NCBI GenBank assembly: GCA_041586155.1 | Contig: JBFHAT010000009.1 | Span: forward strand, 20,826 to 84,825 | Direction: 5' to 3' | From: JBFGJH01 sp041586155 | GTDB taxonomy: Bacteria; Actinomycetota; Acidimicrobiia; Spongiisociales; JAENVV01 | Length of the DNA stretch: 64,000 nt | Shown: piece after piece, positions 42,271 through 49,650 of the stretch | How the letters are laid out: each line of letters opens with the position of its first letter | Numbering within the stretch: position 1 is the stretch's first letter | Translations under genes and position numbers: made by a program | Notes under the pieces: model-generated | What the model was told of the DNA's origin: nothing | Databases searched by the model: none | The model's input: only the letters and a program-made list of their open reading frames with translations

Positions 42271-42807
42271 CCCCGGCGGCGGCTCGAGACCGACCAGCGA
42301 CCAGGCGAGGCCGGTGGCGTAGGGCTGTCTGGAATCGATCACCTCTTGCCCAGGCAGGGCGGTCTGCATGAACAGCACCGTGACGTAGATCGCCCCGTCT
42401 TGGGAGGTGTCGGCTCCGACCCCCACGCGATCGAATTCGTCGAGCACGTTCTTGCGATGTGACGGCGAGGCCATGAACGCGTCGTGCAGCTTCACCACCG
42501 ACGGCCCGAATCCGACATTCTCACCCAGCAGCGACCATCCGGTGGCGTAGCCGCCCAGCCGGTCGGAATGGAACAGGTCGCCGGACGCGATCATGCGGGC
42601 AGTATGAGCTCGAGCGTCGTCGGTGAGGTCGACGTATGGGCGCAGGGCTCCCAATCCCGCCTCGGCGCGGGCATCATTGATCGCCCCTACGAACCTGGAT
42701 TCGAGACCGGCGTCTTGACGTAGCCGGACATGGTGGGGGACTGCGGCGCTCGGCGAGGCCACGACACACACTGCCAGGACCGCGGCCACAGGCAGCACTC
42801 GGCGCAT
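42265..42807 (-). CDS. Secreted CAP (SCP/PR1)-domain protein
   Basis: A 180-residue exported protein: signal peptide (RRVLPVAAVLAVCVVASPSA) and a CAP domain with INDARAEAGLGAL, ARAHTARMIASGDLFHSD, GENVGFGPS and MASPSHRKNVL. The CAP pocket residues (His and Glu pairs) are present. Bacterial members are secreted with mostly unknown roles. The ATG at 42807 sits in the stop of the upstream gene (TGATG), so it is coupled to the kinase-like gene. Confidence 0.87.
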   Translation of the reverse strand: MRRVLPVAAVLAVCVVASPSAAVPHHVRLRQDAGLESRFVGAINDARAEAGLGALRPYVDLTDDARAHTARMIASGDLFHSDRLGGYATGWSLLGENVGFGPSVVKLHDAFMASPSHRKNVLDEFDRVGVGADTSQDGAIYVTVLFMQTALPGQEVIDSRQPYATGLAWSLVGLEPPPGQ

Positions 42808-43700
42808 CACAAGTCGACGCCGAACATCACCTGTCGCAGGTTGACCGGGGTGGTGGCGTACGTCTCCGGCTCGATTCGCATCGATCCGAGTCGCAAGCCC
42901 TGCATTCCCTCGCCGACGTTGGTCCGGACCCGCAGGATCTCGTGTTCGTCGAACGACAAGGTGCCCAAGCCGAGGCAACGGCCGGTGCCGTCGTGGACAC
43001 CCACCAGCATCCTGTCGAGCCGGCTGAGGTCGAGGCCTGCGGGGAGCGTGGGCGCGAAGACAGTCGGGCGCACTCGCCACGAGTCGAGCGGCTCGGCCAT
43101 CGCCATGGCAAGCTGCTTCGCCCGCAGGGCCGCCCGTGCATCAGCCGACTCGGGCACCAGGTCGGGCTCCACGCCCGTAGTGGTCACCTCGGCTGAGAAG
43201 AACCTTCTCAACATGCCAATGATGGGCTCCATCTCTGAACCCCGCTGAAGGCAAAGCACATGATCGGGCCGGGCGAGCTCCACCTTGTGATACTTGAGCG
43301 TTTGTCCGGTGACGCCTGACACGACGCCAGTGGTGTCGACGACGACGAGATCGGCTTCTGTGCGTGCGGCGGAAACCAAGGTGGCGGTGGCGGTGACCAT
43401 CTGCAGGACGAGGCGCGAGGGGTCGGTGGCCCCCACGAATCTGAGATCGTCGGCTTGCCACAGGCTCTGCAGGTCGGCCGTCGAACGCACCCAGCGCAGG
43501 CCGACACATGTCGGCGGCCCGACCGTCGACTGAGCGACGTCGGCGTCGACGTAGGCCGCCTTCATGCCCAGCTCCACCGCGGCGGCGAGCATCTTCTTGG
43601 CGAGAGTCGTCTTGCCCGTGTCGGGACCCCCCACCAGCATCGTCACGCCCCCGGCGGTCACGGTCCGATCGACGAATTGGTCGTGCGTCGCGTCGGCCAT
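42807..43700 (-). CDS. Clp1/Grc3-type polynucleotide 5'-kinase-like P-loop protein
   Basis: A 297-residue protein whose N-terminal half is a Clp1_P-type P-loop domain: VGGPDTGKTTLAKKML (Walker A), YVDADVAQSTVGPPTCVGL (the Asp-x-Asp-x-x-Gln site of Clp1/Grc3), VVVDTTGVVSG (Walker B) and the lid-like LARPDHVLCLQRGSE. Eukaryotic and archaeal relatives phosphorylate RNA or DNA 5'-hydroxyl ends. The C-terminal part (about 200-297) is beta-rich and unassigned. I start at 43700, 7 nt after TACCAT; ATG 43709 is possible. Coupling to a secreted CAP gene is unexplained. Confidence 0.75.
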   Translation of the reverse strand: MADATHDQFVDRTVTAGGVTMLVGGPDTGKTTLAKKMLAAAVELGMKAAYVDADVAQSTVGPPTCVGLRWVRSTADLQSLWQADDLRFVGATDPSRLVLQMVTATATLVSAARTEADLVVVDTTGVVSGVTGQTLKYHKVELARPDHVLCLQRGSEMEPIIGMLRRFFSAEVTTTGVEPDLVPESADARAALRAKQLAMAMAEPLDSWRVRPTVFAPTLPAGLDLSRLDRMLVGVHDGTGRCLGLGTLSFDEHEILRVRTNVGEGMQGLRLGSMRIEPETYATTPVNLRQVMFGVDL

Positions 43701-43707
43701 CGGCGCC

Positions 43708-43713
43708 ATGGTA
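43708..43713 (-). promoter_or_regulatory. Putative -10 element of the Clp1/Grc3-like gene
   Basis: TACCAT on the minus strand, 7 nt before the ATG at 43700; no ribosome site. Confidence 0.35.
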
Positions 43714-43737
43714 GTTCTGTGCGATCTCGCACCGACC

Positions 43738-43743
43738 TAGCAT
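43738..43743 (+). promoter_or_regulatory. Putative -10 element, leaderless SAM hydroxide adenosyltransferase gene
   Basis: TAGCAT exactly 6 nt before the ATG at 43750; no Shine-Dalgarno. Confidence 0.45.
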
Positions 43744-43749
43744 GCGTCG

Positions 43750-44562
43750 ATGTCGCAGCCGATCAGCTTTCTGTCCGACTTCGGTCACGATGACGAGTTC
43801 GTGGGTGTCGTGCATGGCGTGATTGCACGCATCGCCCCAGAGGTGGCCGTGATCGATGTCAATCACGGGGTGGCTCGCGGAAATGTCAGGGCGGGGGCGC
43901 TGTCGCTGATGCGGGCTATCCAGTATCTCCCGAACGGTGTAGCCCTCGCCGTCGTCGATCCGGGCGTCGGAACCGCCCGGCGTGCGGTTGCGGTGGAAAC
44001 CGACTGGGGTTACTTCGTCGGCCCCGACAACGGGCTCCTCGCACCGGCGGTGGCCCTCATCGGAGGAGCGGGTCGGGCTCATCTCATCGCCAACGAAGAG
44101 CTGGTCATCCCGAGCGCCGGCGCCACCTTCGATGGTCGGGACCGGTTCGGCCCGGCTGCAGCGGTGTTGGCTTCGGGTCAGGCCGGCATCGAGGACATCG
44201 GCCCGGCGGTCCCCGTCGGGTCGTTGACGCCGAGCATGCTGCCCTTGCCGGCGGTCGAGACGGAGCGGGTGTCGGGAGTGGCATGGTGGGTGGATCGTTT
44301 TGGCAACGTCCAGACCAACGTCGGTCCCGACGAGCTTGCCTCCCTCGGCATCGGAATCGGCACCGAAATGACGGTGCGGATCGGCCCTGCCGAGCACGTG
44401 CTGCCGCTTGTCGCCGCATTCGGCGATGTGGAACCAGGGGAGGGGATGGTCGTGATCGACTCGCAAGGCCTTGCTGCTCTGGCGGTTCGAGATGGTCGAG
44501 CCGACGAGAAGCTCCGTCTCGGCGAAGGGCGCTCGGTGGTGTTCGAACCGATACGTCGGTGA
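43750..44562 (+). CDS. SAM hydroxide adenosyltransferase (DUF62) homologue
   Basis: A 270-residue member of the DUF62/fluorinase superfamily, which splits S-adenosylmethionine to adenosine and methionine with water/hydroxide as nucleophile. Seen: FLSDFGHDDEFVGVVHGV, VVDPGVGTARR (the catalytic Asp and Arg), FVGPDNGLL and C-terminal FGNVQTNVG. Where I expect TFHGRD, with the third catalytic residue His, this protein has TFDGRD. That expectation is from memory of the family, so activity is uncertain. ATG 6 nt after TAGCAT. Confidence 0.88.
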   Translation: MSQPISFLSDFGHDDEFVGVVHGVIARIAPEVAVIDVNHGVARGNVRAGALSLMRAIQYLPNGVALAVVDPGVGTARRAVAVETDWGYFVGPDNGLLAPAVALIGGAGRAHLIANEELVIPSAGATFDGRDRFGPAAAVLASGQAGIEDIGPAVPVGSLTPSMLPLPAVETERVSGVAWWVDRFGNVQTNVGPDELASLGIGIGTEMTVRIGPAEHVLPLVAAFGDVEPGEGMVVIDSQGLAALAVRDGRADEKLRLGEGRSVVFEPIRR

Positions 44563-44567
44563 TGGCG

Positions 44568-44660
44568 TCAGGCGGACAACAGCTGGAAGAGGAACACCGC
44601 TCCGGCGATCGTCAACGCTCCCAGAAGGGCGATGAGCACGATGGTGGTCGCCGGCCGCAT
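44568..44660 (-). CDS. 30-residue single-helix membrane protein
   Basis: MRPATTIVLIALLGALTIAG is followed by AVFLFQLLSA and a stop: one uninterrupted hydrophobic helix with a basic start. The ATG at 44660 lies 6 nt after TACAAT, an excellent -10 box, and there is no ribosome site, so it would be a leaderless gene. It is convergent with the SAM hydroxide adenosyltransferase gene. Too short for homology reasoning; reported because promoter, start and hydrophobicity agree. Confidence 0.5.
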   Translation of the reverse strand: MRPATTIVLIALLGALTIAGAVFLFQLLSA

Positions 44661-44666
44661 CGTTCG

Positions 44667-44672
44667 ATTGTA
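44667..44672 (-). promoter_or_regulatory. -10 element TACAAT of the 30-residue gene
   Basis: TACAAT on the minus strand (5 of 6 with TATAAT), 6 nt before the ATG at 44660; no clear -35. Confidence 0.45.
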
Positions 44673-44726
44673 GGAAGCACCCCCTGTGTGCTCTGCGGGC
44701 TGATGCGATTTTCCAAAAAGTCTCTA

Positions 44727-44755
44727 AAGACATTCCGGGCCGATGCCGATACGAT
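44727..44755 (+). promoter_or_regulatory. Putative promoter in a gene-free region
   Basis: AAGACA at 44727-44732, a 17-nt spacer and TACGAT at 44750-44755. No protein gene follows on this strand before a terminator at 44865. Confidence 0.4.
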
Positions 44756-44761
44756 GGAACA

Positions 44762-44900
44762 AGGCGAACTCATTGACATCGAACCTATGCCTTGGGCACG
44801 TTCAGTACCCATGGTGTATCGGAAGCCTCCCAGCCCGCCCCGATGTCAACTGGGAGAGCCTGTTGAAGGGCGGACCCTCGGGTCCGCCCTTCTAGGTTTC
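44762..44900 (+). ncRNA. Candidate structured small RNA of about 135 nt
   Basis: The segment lies between the promoter above and a strong terminator. Its ends can pair: TTGACATCG (44773-44781) is exactly complementary to CGATGTCAA (44841-44849), enclosing a smaller stem CCTTGGG/CCCATGG (about 44790-44812, one T-T mismatch). No frame with a ribosome site is seen and no known RNA family was recognised. Its region 44661-44761 otherwise holds only the two promoters noted. Confidence 0.42.
44865..44892. terminator. Terminator, 12-bp stem with CTCG loop
   Basis: GAAGGGCGGACC and GGTCCGCCCTTC pair perfectly around CTCG; followed on the plus strand by TAGGTTTC. It lies 28 nt beyond the end of the leftward cytochrome c gene and may serve both directions. 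Confidence 0.7.
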
Positions 44901-44919
44901 TGAGGAGGATGCCCGCCGC

Positions 44920-46005
44920 TCACTCGTTCAGGGATGCCGCCGCGGCCGGTGCGGTGGTTTCGGTGGGGGTTGATCCGCCGGGGGCGGTCCCGTCCGGTGC
45001 CGTCCCATCGGGCGCAGTCCCATCAGGCGTGGTCCCATCTGGCGCCTCACCGGCCGCAAGGCCGCAATCGACGAGGGCCTCCTCGGCGCTGGCGCCACCA
45101 AACACGACCCGCTCGTAGAGGACGACCTGGGCGAGTTGATCCGCACTCAGGGCTTGACCGAAGCCGGGCATGTTCCCGAATCCCCCGGTGGGCTTGGCCG
45201 TGTCGCCGTACGTGGACCCGATCTGGGCGGTCCAACCGGCCGTACCCAACTCCACCCATGTGATGTGATCGCCACACCCGCTGAAGGTCGCGAGCACCGA
45301 GCCGCCGCTCAGCTGCGGTCCGGCTGCGCCTCCGGCGCCGTTCGGCATGTGGCATGAGGCGCAATTGGCTGCGTACACGTCGGCTCCGGCCGCCACGAGG
45401 TTCCCGCCCCCGCCGCCGCCTGGTCCGCCGGCGCCCTCGTAGGCGGTCAAATCACAGTTGACGAGCTCGTTGCGGAAGTTCACCGCCAGCTGACCTGCTT
45501 CGCCGCACTCGGGCCCCGCCGATCCGACAGTGATATAGCCCACGGCCATGATGGGGATGACGACGAAGAACGCCATGAGCCAGCTGGGCACGACCCCGTT
45601 CGTGCGCTCTTTGATGCCCACCGACGGGACCGTGGTGACCACTTCCCACTCCGCGGCCTCCTCCAATGAGACCGTCTCCGGTGGCGGCGGACCCTGAACC
45701 ACCTGAACACCGCCAGCGCCGGCGCCGGCCGCCGCCGGTACCGGGGCGGCCTCGGCAGGCGTGGGGGCAGCCTCGGTGGGGGCATCCTCGATGGTTGCCT
45801 CTTCGGCGGCGGCAGGAGCACTTTCCGCCGATTCCACGGCCGGGGCCGCTGCCGTTGCCGCAGGGGCGGCTCCACCTCCGGCCCATGCCTGCAGGATGTC
45901 ATCGACCGATCCGCCGGTGGCTGCGGCGCGGGCTTTCGCCGACCGCTCTACCAGCGACTCCGGTACGCCCAGTGTTGCTGCAGCCGCCGCCAGGGTCTCG
46001 CTCAT
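44920..46005 (-). CDS. Membrane-anchored mono-haem cytochrome c (CcoP-like position)
   Basis: A 361-residue protein. Residues 3-43 are a helical module (LGVPESLVERSAKARAAA... SVDDILQAWAG) also present in two other proteins of this island; an Ala/Pro/Glu linker reaches about residue 110; a membrane helix lies about 145-165 (SWLMAFFVVIPIMAVGYITV); then a class I cytochrome c domain with CASCH and the axial Met in NMPGFGQ. The tail repeats PDGTA several times and ends low-complexity. It overlaps the CcoO-like gene (ATGA) and is third in the operon, where ccoP would be, but has one haem site only. Confidence 0.87.
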   Translation of the reverse strand: MSETLAAAAATLGVPESLVERSAKARAAATGGSVDDILQAWAGGGAAPAATAAAPAVESAESAPAAAEEATIEDAPTEAAPTPAEAAPVPAAAGAGAGGVQVVQGPPPPETVSLEEAAEWEVVTTVPSVGIKERTNGVVPSWLMAFFVVIPIMAVGYITVGSAGPECGEAGQLAVNFRNELVNCDLTAYEGAGGPGGGGGGNLVAAGADVYAANCASCHMPNGAGGAAGPQLSGGSVLATFSGCGDHITWVELGTAGWTAQIGSTYGDTAKPTGGFGNMPGFGQALSADQLAQVVLYERVVFGGASAEEALVDCGLAAGEAPDGTTPDGTAPDGTAPDGTAPGGSTPTETTAPAAAASLNE

Positions 46006-46850
46006 TGCGACTCCACCAGGTATTGGACCAGGGCATCGAGGTCTTCGTCCGATAGGTATGCAACTGCCGGTTGCTGTGTGTCGGGATTCACGCTCGAGGG
46101 GTCGACGAGGAACGAACGCAGATAGGCCGGGTCGCTGGTCGGCTCACGGCTCCCGACGTGGGTGAGGTCGGGGCCGATTCGCTGGTGACCGAACGTGTCG
46201 CCCGCAAGCGCAGCAGACGTGCCCGGTTCGGTCACGGTGCCCAGGCCCACATCCGTGACAGCCGACCGCACCATCTGCGTATGGCAGTAGAAACAACCTT
46301 CCTGCACGTACACCTGACGGCCCCGTTCGGCGAGATCGGTGAGCACCGGGGTGGTGCCCGGCAGTTGGTCGGCTGCGACGCTTTGCGCATCCTGGGCGGG
46401 GAGCACGACCGCGACCAACACCCCCAGCAAGAACAGCAGCACGATACCGACGACGTAGAGCTCCGGCCTGTCGACTCTCCCGGTGAGCACCGGCGCGGCG
46501 CCGGCACGGCGGTCGACGACGACGACGCCGCCGGGGTTCGGCGGCACCTGAGCCGATTGTGTCGAGGCTGCAGCGGTGGTCGCCGGCGCGTCGGCAGGAG
46601 CCTGGGCGGGCTGGGCGGACTCGACGGCCGGAGCCGGAGTCTCGCTCGCCGCTGCGATCTCGGCTTGGGCAGCCGCTTCGACCTGCGGAGCTGCGGCGGC
46701 GCTCCCCGAAGGAGCGGAGCCTCCGGCTGCCCAGGCCGCCAAGATATCCTCTACTGGAACGCCGGCCGCCTGCGCCCGCGCCTTCGCCGACCTGAGCACC
46801 AGCTCCTCAGGTCCTCCCATTGCGGCAGCGGCGGCAGCGAGGTCGCTCAT
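46002..46850 (-). CDS. CcoO-like mono-haem cytochrome c subunit
   Basis: A 282-residue protein. Residues 1-45 are the shared helical module (MGGPEELVLRSAKARAQAA... PVEDILAAWAA), then an Ala/Pro/Glu linker to about 115, one membrane helix about 130-152, and a CcoO-type haem domain with GCFYCHTQMVR, GPDLTHVGSR and YLSDEDLDALVQYL. CcoO normally has an MP motif carrying the axial Met near the end; here the place reads QQPAVAYL, so the sixth ligand is unclear. I start at ATG 46850, overlapping the CcoN-like stop; a far longer open frame upstream is antisense-like noise over the CcoN-like gene. Confidence 0.85.
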   Translation of the reverse strand: MSDLAAAAAAMGGPEELVLRSAKARAQAAGVPVEDILAAWAAGGSAPSGSAAAAPQVEAAAQAEIAAASETPAPAVESAQPAQAPADAPATTAAASTQSAQVPPNPGGVVVVDRRAGAAPVLTGRVDRPELYVVGIVLLFLLGVLVAVVLPAQDAQSVAADQLPGTTPVLTDLAERGRQVYVQEGCFYCHTQMVRSAVTDVGLGTVTEPGTSAALAGDTFGHQRIGPDLTHVGSREPTSDPAYLRSFLVDPSSVNPDTQQPAVAYLSDEDLDALVQYLVESQ

Positions 46851-48262
46851 GCGGCCTCCACGAGCACCTCTTGAGGGGCTGCCGCCCCGCTGGTAACGGT
46901 CCTCCACAGGTTGAGCACCATGATGATCTGGGCGGTGGCGACCACCAGCACGGCCAACAGCGCGAGGATGCCCAATGTCCGTGTGGAAGAGAGGGTGTGA
47001 GCGAATCCCTCGCCGACGCTGGCGAAAGCACCGGTATACGCCCCGGCCAGCCAGGTGTAGCCCGCCGCCAGCCCGGCGAGCCATGTGAATATCGTCACGC
47101 CGCCGACGCCCCAGAACATGAGTTGCAGCTGGCGACGGCCGGCCGTCTCGGAGTAGAGCTGGCGGCCGAACGCCTGCGGCAGTGCGTAGTAGAGGAACGC
47201 GGCGGCCAGCATCGACGCAGCTCCGTACAGGAGCCCATAGCGCGTGCCGGTGGAAAACTGTGTGAGGCCCACAACGGAGGCGACAGACCGGAAGCCTTCG
47301 GCGCTGCTCACGAATGAGAGGAACACCAGCACCACCGCGCCCGCAACGGCAAACCTCAAATCGGAGCGCTCGCGCACCAGCGACCACTTGCCTTGCAGGG
47401 TGCCGATGAAGTTGGCGAGCACCGCCAGGCCGGGCACGATCATGCCCATGGTGAAGATGATGGCCACCGACTCGATCCAGTTGGCGGCAGGCCCGTAGAT
47501 CATCGCCGCCGGACCCGTCCAGACCTGTGCGAACGCCAGCGACCAAAAGCCGGCCAGGGCGAGTGGACGGCTGAAGAGCGGGTTGTCGGTGACACGGGGG
47601 ATGAGGTAGTAGGCGGCTCCGATACCGACTCCCACCGACCACAGACCGACCATCCCGACGGTATAGAACGAGGTGGTCAACGCCGAACCGACACCGCCGA
47701 TCCACGGGTTGGCCCCCACCGCCGTCAACCCGACCAGCCAGATCAGGCCACCGACCACGTACCAGACGGAGATGTAGATACTCTCCACCTTGCGTTTGGC
47801 GATCGTCCTCAGTGCCACCGTCAGTGGCACCAGGTAGAACACGAGCAGCGCAAGGTCGAACCCCCAGTGGAACTCGCCCAGGAGCCGACCCTGGTTCGGC
47901 GAAGCGCCGGATGCGGTCAGTACGAGCGCGAGGACGGTGACCACCGCACCGGCCGCACCTGCCAGGCGAGCCAGGCCTTCCCCCCACATCTCAGTTGCGG
48001 TCAGCCTCGGCAGCAAGAAGTAGGCGGCGGCGAGATTGGTGAACGTCAGGAACCCGAACACGAGGGAATTGGTCGCCAGCGGAGCGAGCCGACCATACGA
48101 GAACAGGGGACTCGCCGCGCCGAATGTCGGGAACGCTGCTTTCAGTGCGGCCAGCACACCGACCACGGCGGCAACGGCGAGGAATGCCAGGGCGATGAGC
48201 ATGTGGGTACGCGCGGCGGAATCGAACTCGGCCACTCGGGTCGGATGCGATGTGGCAGCCAA
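46847..48262 (-). CDS. CcoN-like membrane subunit lacking all haem and copper ligands
   Basis: A 471-residue protein with about 12 membrane helices, co-linear with cbb3 oxidase subunit I (SYGRLAPLATNSLVFGF, YYLIPRVTDNPLFSRPLALAGFW, VWTGPAAMIYG, YYALPQAFGRQLYS). At the places of the six canonical His ligands it has Ala63, Val202, Ala252, Ala253, Thr340 and Tyr342, and the cross-linked Tyr is Arg232. The whole protein has only four His. It therefore cannot bind haem b, haem b3 or CuB in the known way and is not a terminal oxidase. TTG start at 48262; first gene of a three-gene operon with a CcoO-like and a cytochrome c protein. Confidence 0.85.
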   Translation of the reverse strand: MAATSHPTRVAEFDSAARTHMLIALAFLAVAAVVGVLAALKAAFPTFGAASPLFSYGRLAPLATNSLVFGFLTFTNLAAAYFLLPRLTATEMWGEGLARLAGAAGAVVTVLALVLTASGASPNQGRLLGEFHWGFDLALLVFYLVPLTVALRTIAKRKVESIYISVWYVVGGLIWLVGLTAVGANPWIGGVGSALTTSFYTVGMVGLWSVGVGIGAAYYLIPRVTDNPLFSRPLALAGFWSLAFAQVWTGPAAMIYGPAANWIESVAIIFTMGMIVPGLAVLANFIGTLQGKWSLVRERSDLRFAVAGAVVLVFLSFVSSAEGFRSVASVVGLTQFSTGTRYGLLYGAASMLAAAFLYYALPQAFGRQLYSETAGRRQLQLMFWGVGGVTIFTWLAGLAAGYTWLAGAYTGAFASVGEGFAHTLSSTRTLGILALLAVLVVATAQIIMVLNLWRTVTSGAAAPQEVLVEAA

Positions 48263-48542
48263 GCCGCGCTCCTGTCGTCCGTCGTTCCGCGCTGAGACGC
48301 GCGGCTCCAGCTCGCGCCCCCGCCTTCATCCTGGGTGCGCTGCGGTCGGCATCATACTGGCTCGATCGTCGCCGCCGTCGGTTGCATCGCTCGATCGGCA
48401 ACACCCACGCTGGCGATTCAGCGCTCACCCCCGATTGTGCTACTAATCTCCTGCACGTGGGGCCCGCTACGGCCGTGCCCCCTTGTGAGAGGCGGACGAG
48501 AACAGACAGTAGGGCCTCGCGGTCCCCGACGAATCTGAGAGC

Positions 48543-49184
48543 ATGAACCGACTGGCGCACCTCGACGAATCGAAACGAAGAATCGGCGGTCTTGCGTTAT
48601 TGGCCATGGGCATCGTCGCAGTGGCGTTCGGCGTCATCTGGGCGCATTTCGCGCTGTTCCCACAGACCGAGTTTGTCGACGGGGTAGAGATCCCGGTCGA
48701 GGTCGACACGTTCCTCGGAAACATTCCCCGGCACTGGCTCTCTGTCACCTTCGGCCAGATCGTCGCCACGGCCGGATCGCAGTTCATCGTCGCCGGAGCC
48801 CTCATGGCGTGGGTGATCGGCAAGACGATGACGTGGGCCAGGGCCGGCATTACAGCATTCATCGCGTGGTTCGAGCTGGTGCTCTACTTCGGCATCATTC
48901 CGTCCGAGTGGCTCAACCTGGCGCAAGGCCCCCTCGCCTGGACTTCACAGAAGCAGTTCGTGGTGATCCCCGAGTCGCTGTCGTGGATCGTCCTCAACAA
49001 CGAGGTGGCCGTGAGCATGGCCGCCCTGAAGGACGCCATCTCCGGGGGTTATCACATGGTGGCGTTGGGAGCTGCCATCCTGTTTGCCTACAAGATCCAG
49101 GACTTTGGCAAGCAAGACAAGGTGGCCACGCCCGAAGCCAAGCTGTCGCCGTACGGAAGGCCTCTCACGAAAGGCAGCCGCTGA
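48543..49184 (+). CDS. Hypothetical four-helix membrane protein, first gene of the cytochrome bc-type operon
   Basis: A 213-residue protein with membrane helices about residues 14-38, 68-92, 98-120 and 162-182, and a loop with conserved-looking GNIPRHWLSVTFGQI and FGIIPSEWLNLAQG. I do not recognise the family. Its stop overlaps the ferredoxin start (TGATG), and it is followed by six more respiratory genes, so it is likely a subunit of the same complex. GAATCT lies 6 nt before the ATG, a weak leaderless promoter. A TTGTGA half-site like that of Rex occurs about 60 nt upstream. Confidence 0.7.
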   Translation: MNRLAHLDESKRRIGGLALLAMGIVAVAFGVIWAHFALFPQTEFVDGVEIPVEVDTFLGNIPRHWLSVTFGQIVATAGSQFIVAGALMAWVIGKTMTWARAGITAFIAWFELVLYFGIIPSEWLNLAQGPLAWTSQKQFVVIPESLSWIVLNNEVAVSMAALKDAISGGYHMVALGAAILFAYKIQDFGKQDKVATPEAKLSPYGRPLTKGSR

Positions 49185-49636
49185 TGGCCGGAGGACGAGA
49201 CGTCTGGTTCGAGACGCCCCCCATCCGCGACGACTATCAGCTGGCGGTGGTCGACGGCGATTACCTCAAAGCCCAGGTCAAGCCGAAGCAATTTCTCCAC
49301 ATCGACCAATCCGAGTGCATCCTCTGTGAAGGTTGCGTAGACATCTGCCCGTGGAAGTGCATCCACTACCTCTCGCTCGACGCAATCCATGAGGCCAAAG
49401 GCGTCGTCGACCCCAATTCCGACCCCGATGCCATGGGGTTCTTCCTCGTCGATGAGAACGAGTGCACCCGCTGTGCGCTGTGTATCGACCGCTGTCCGAC
49501 GGGCGTGATCACCCTCGGCAAGTTCGAAGGGTCGTTGTCGGATGAAGCGGCGCAGGCCGATCTGATCGCGCCCTGGGACATCGACACCGGCCAGCGCGAC
49601 TACAAGAACGGGTACGTCTACGGATTGCGGATGTAG
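49184..49636 (+). CDS. 2x[4Fe-4S] ferredoxin-domain protein of the bc-type complex
   Basis: A 150-residue soluble protein with two full cluster motifs: CILCEGCVDICPW (about residues 45-57) and CTRCALCIDRCPT (about 94-106), separated by a 35-residue insert. Residues 1-40 and the C-terminal 40 residues are specific to this protein. Coupled at both ends to membrane subunits, it is probably a peripheral subunit that feeds electrons into, or takes them from, the cytochrome b complex. Standard bc1 and b6f complexes have no such subunit. Confidence 0.9.
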   Translation: MAGGRDVWFETPPIRDDYQLAVVDGDYLKAQVKPKQFLHIDQSECILCEGCVDICPWKCIHYLSLDAIHEAKGVVDPNSDPDAMGFFLVDENECTRCALCIDRCPTGVITLGKFEGSLSDEAAQADLIAPWDIDTGQRDYKNGYVYGLRM

Positions 49637-49650
49637 AGGCGGAGGAACAG

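Noticed and set aside
46851..47987. A very long open frame continuing upstream of the CcoO-like gene
   Set aside because: It covers the CcoN-like gene in another frame and reads as Arg/Gly/Pro-rich noise; the ATG at 46850 overlapping the CcoN stop is the natural start.
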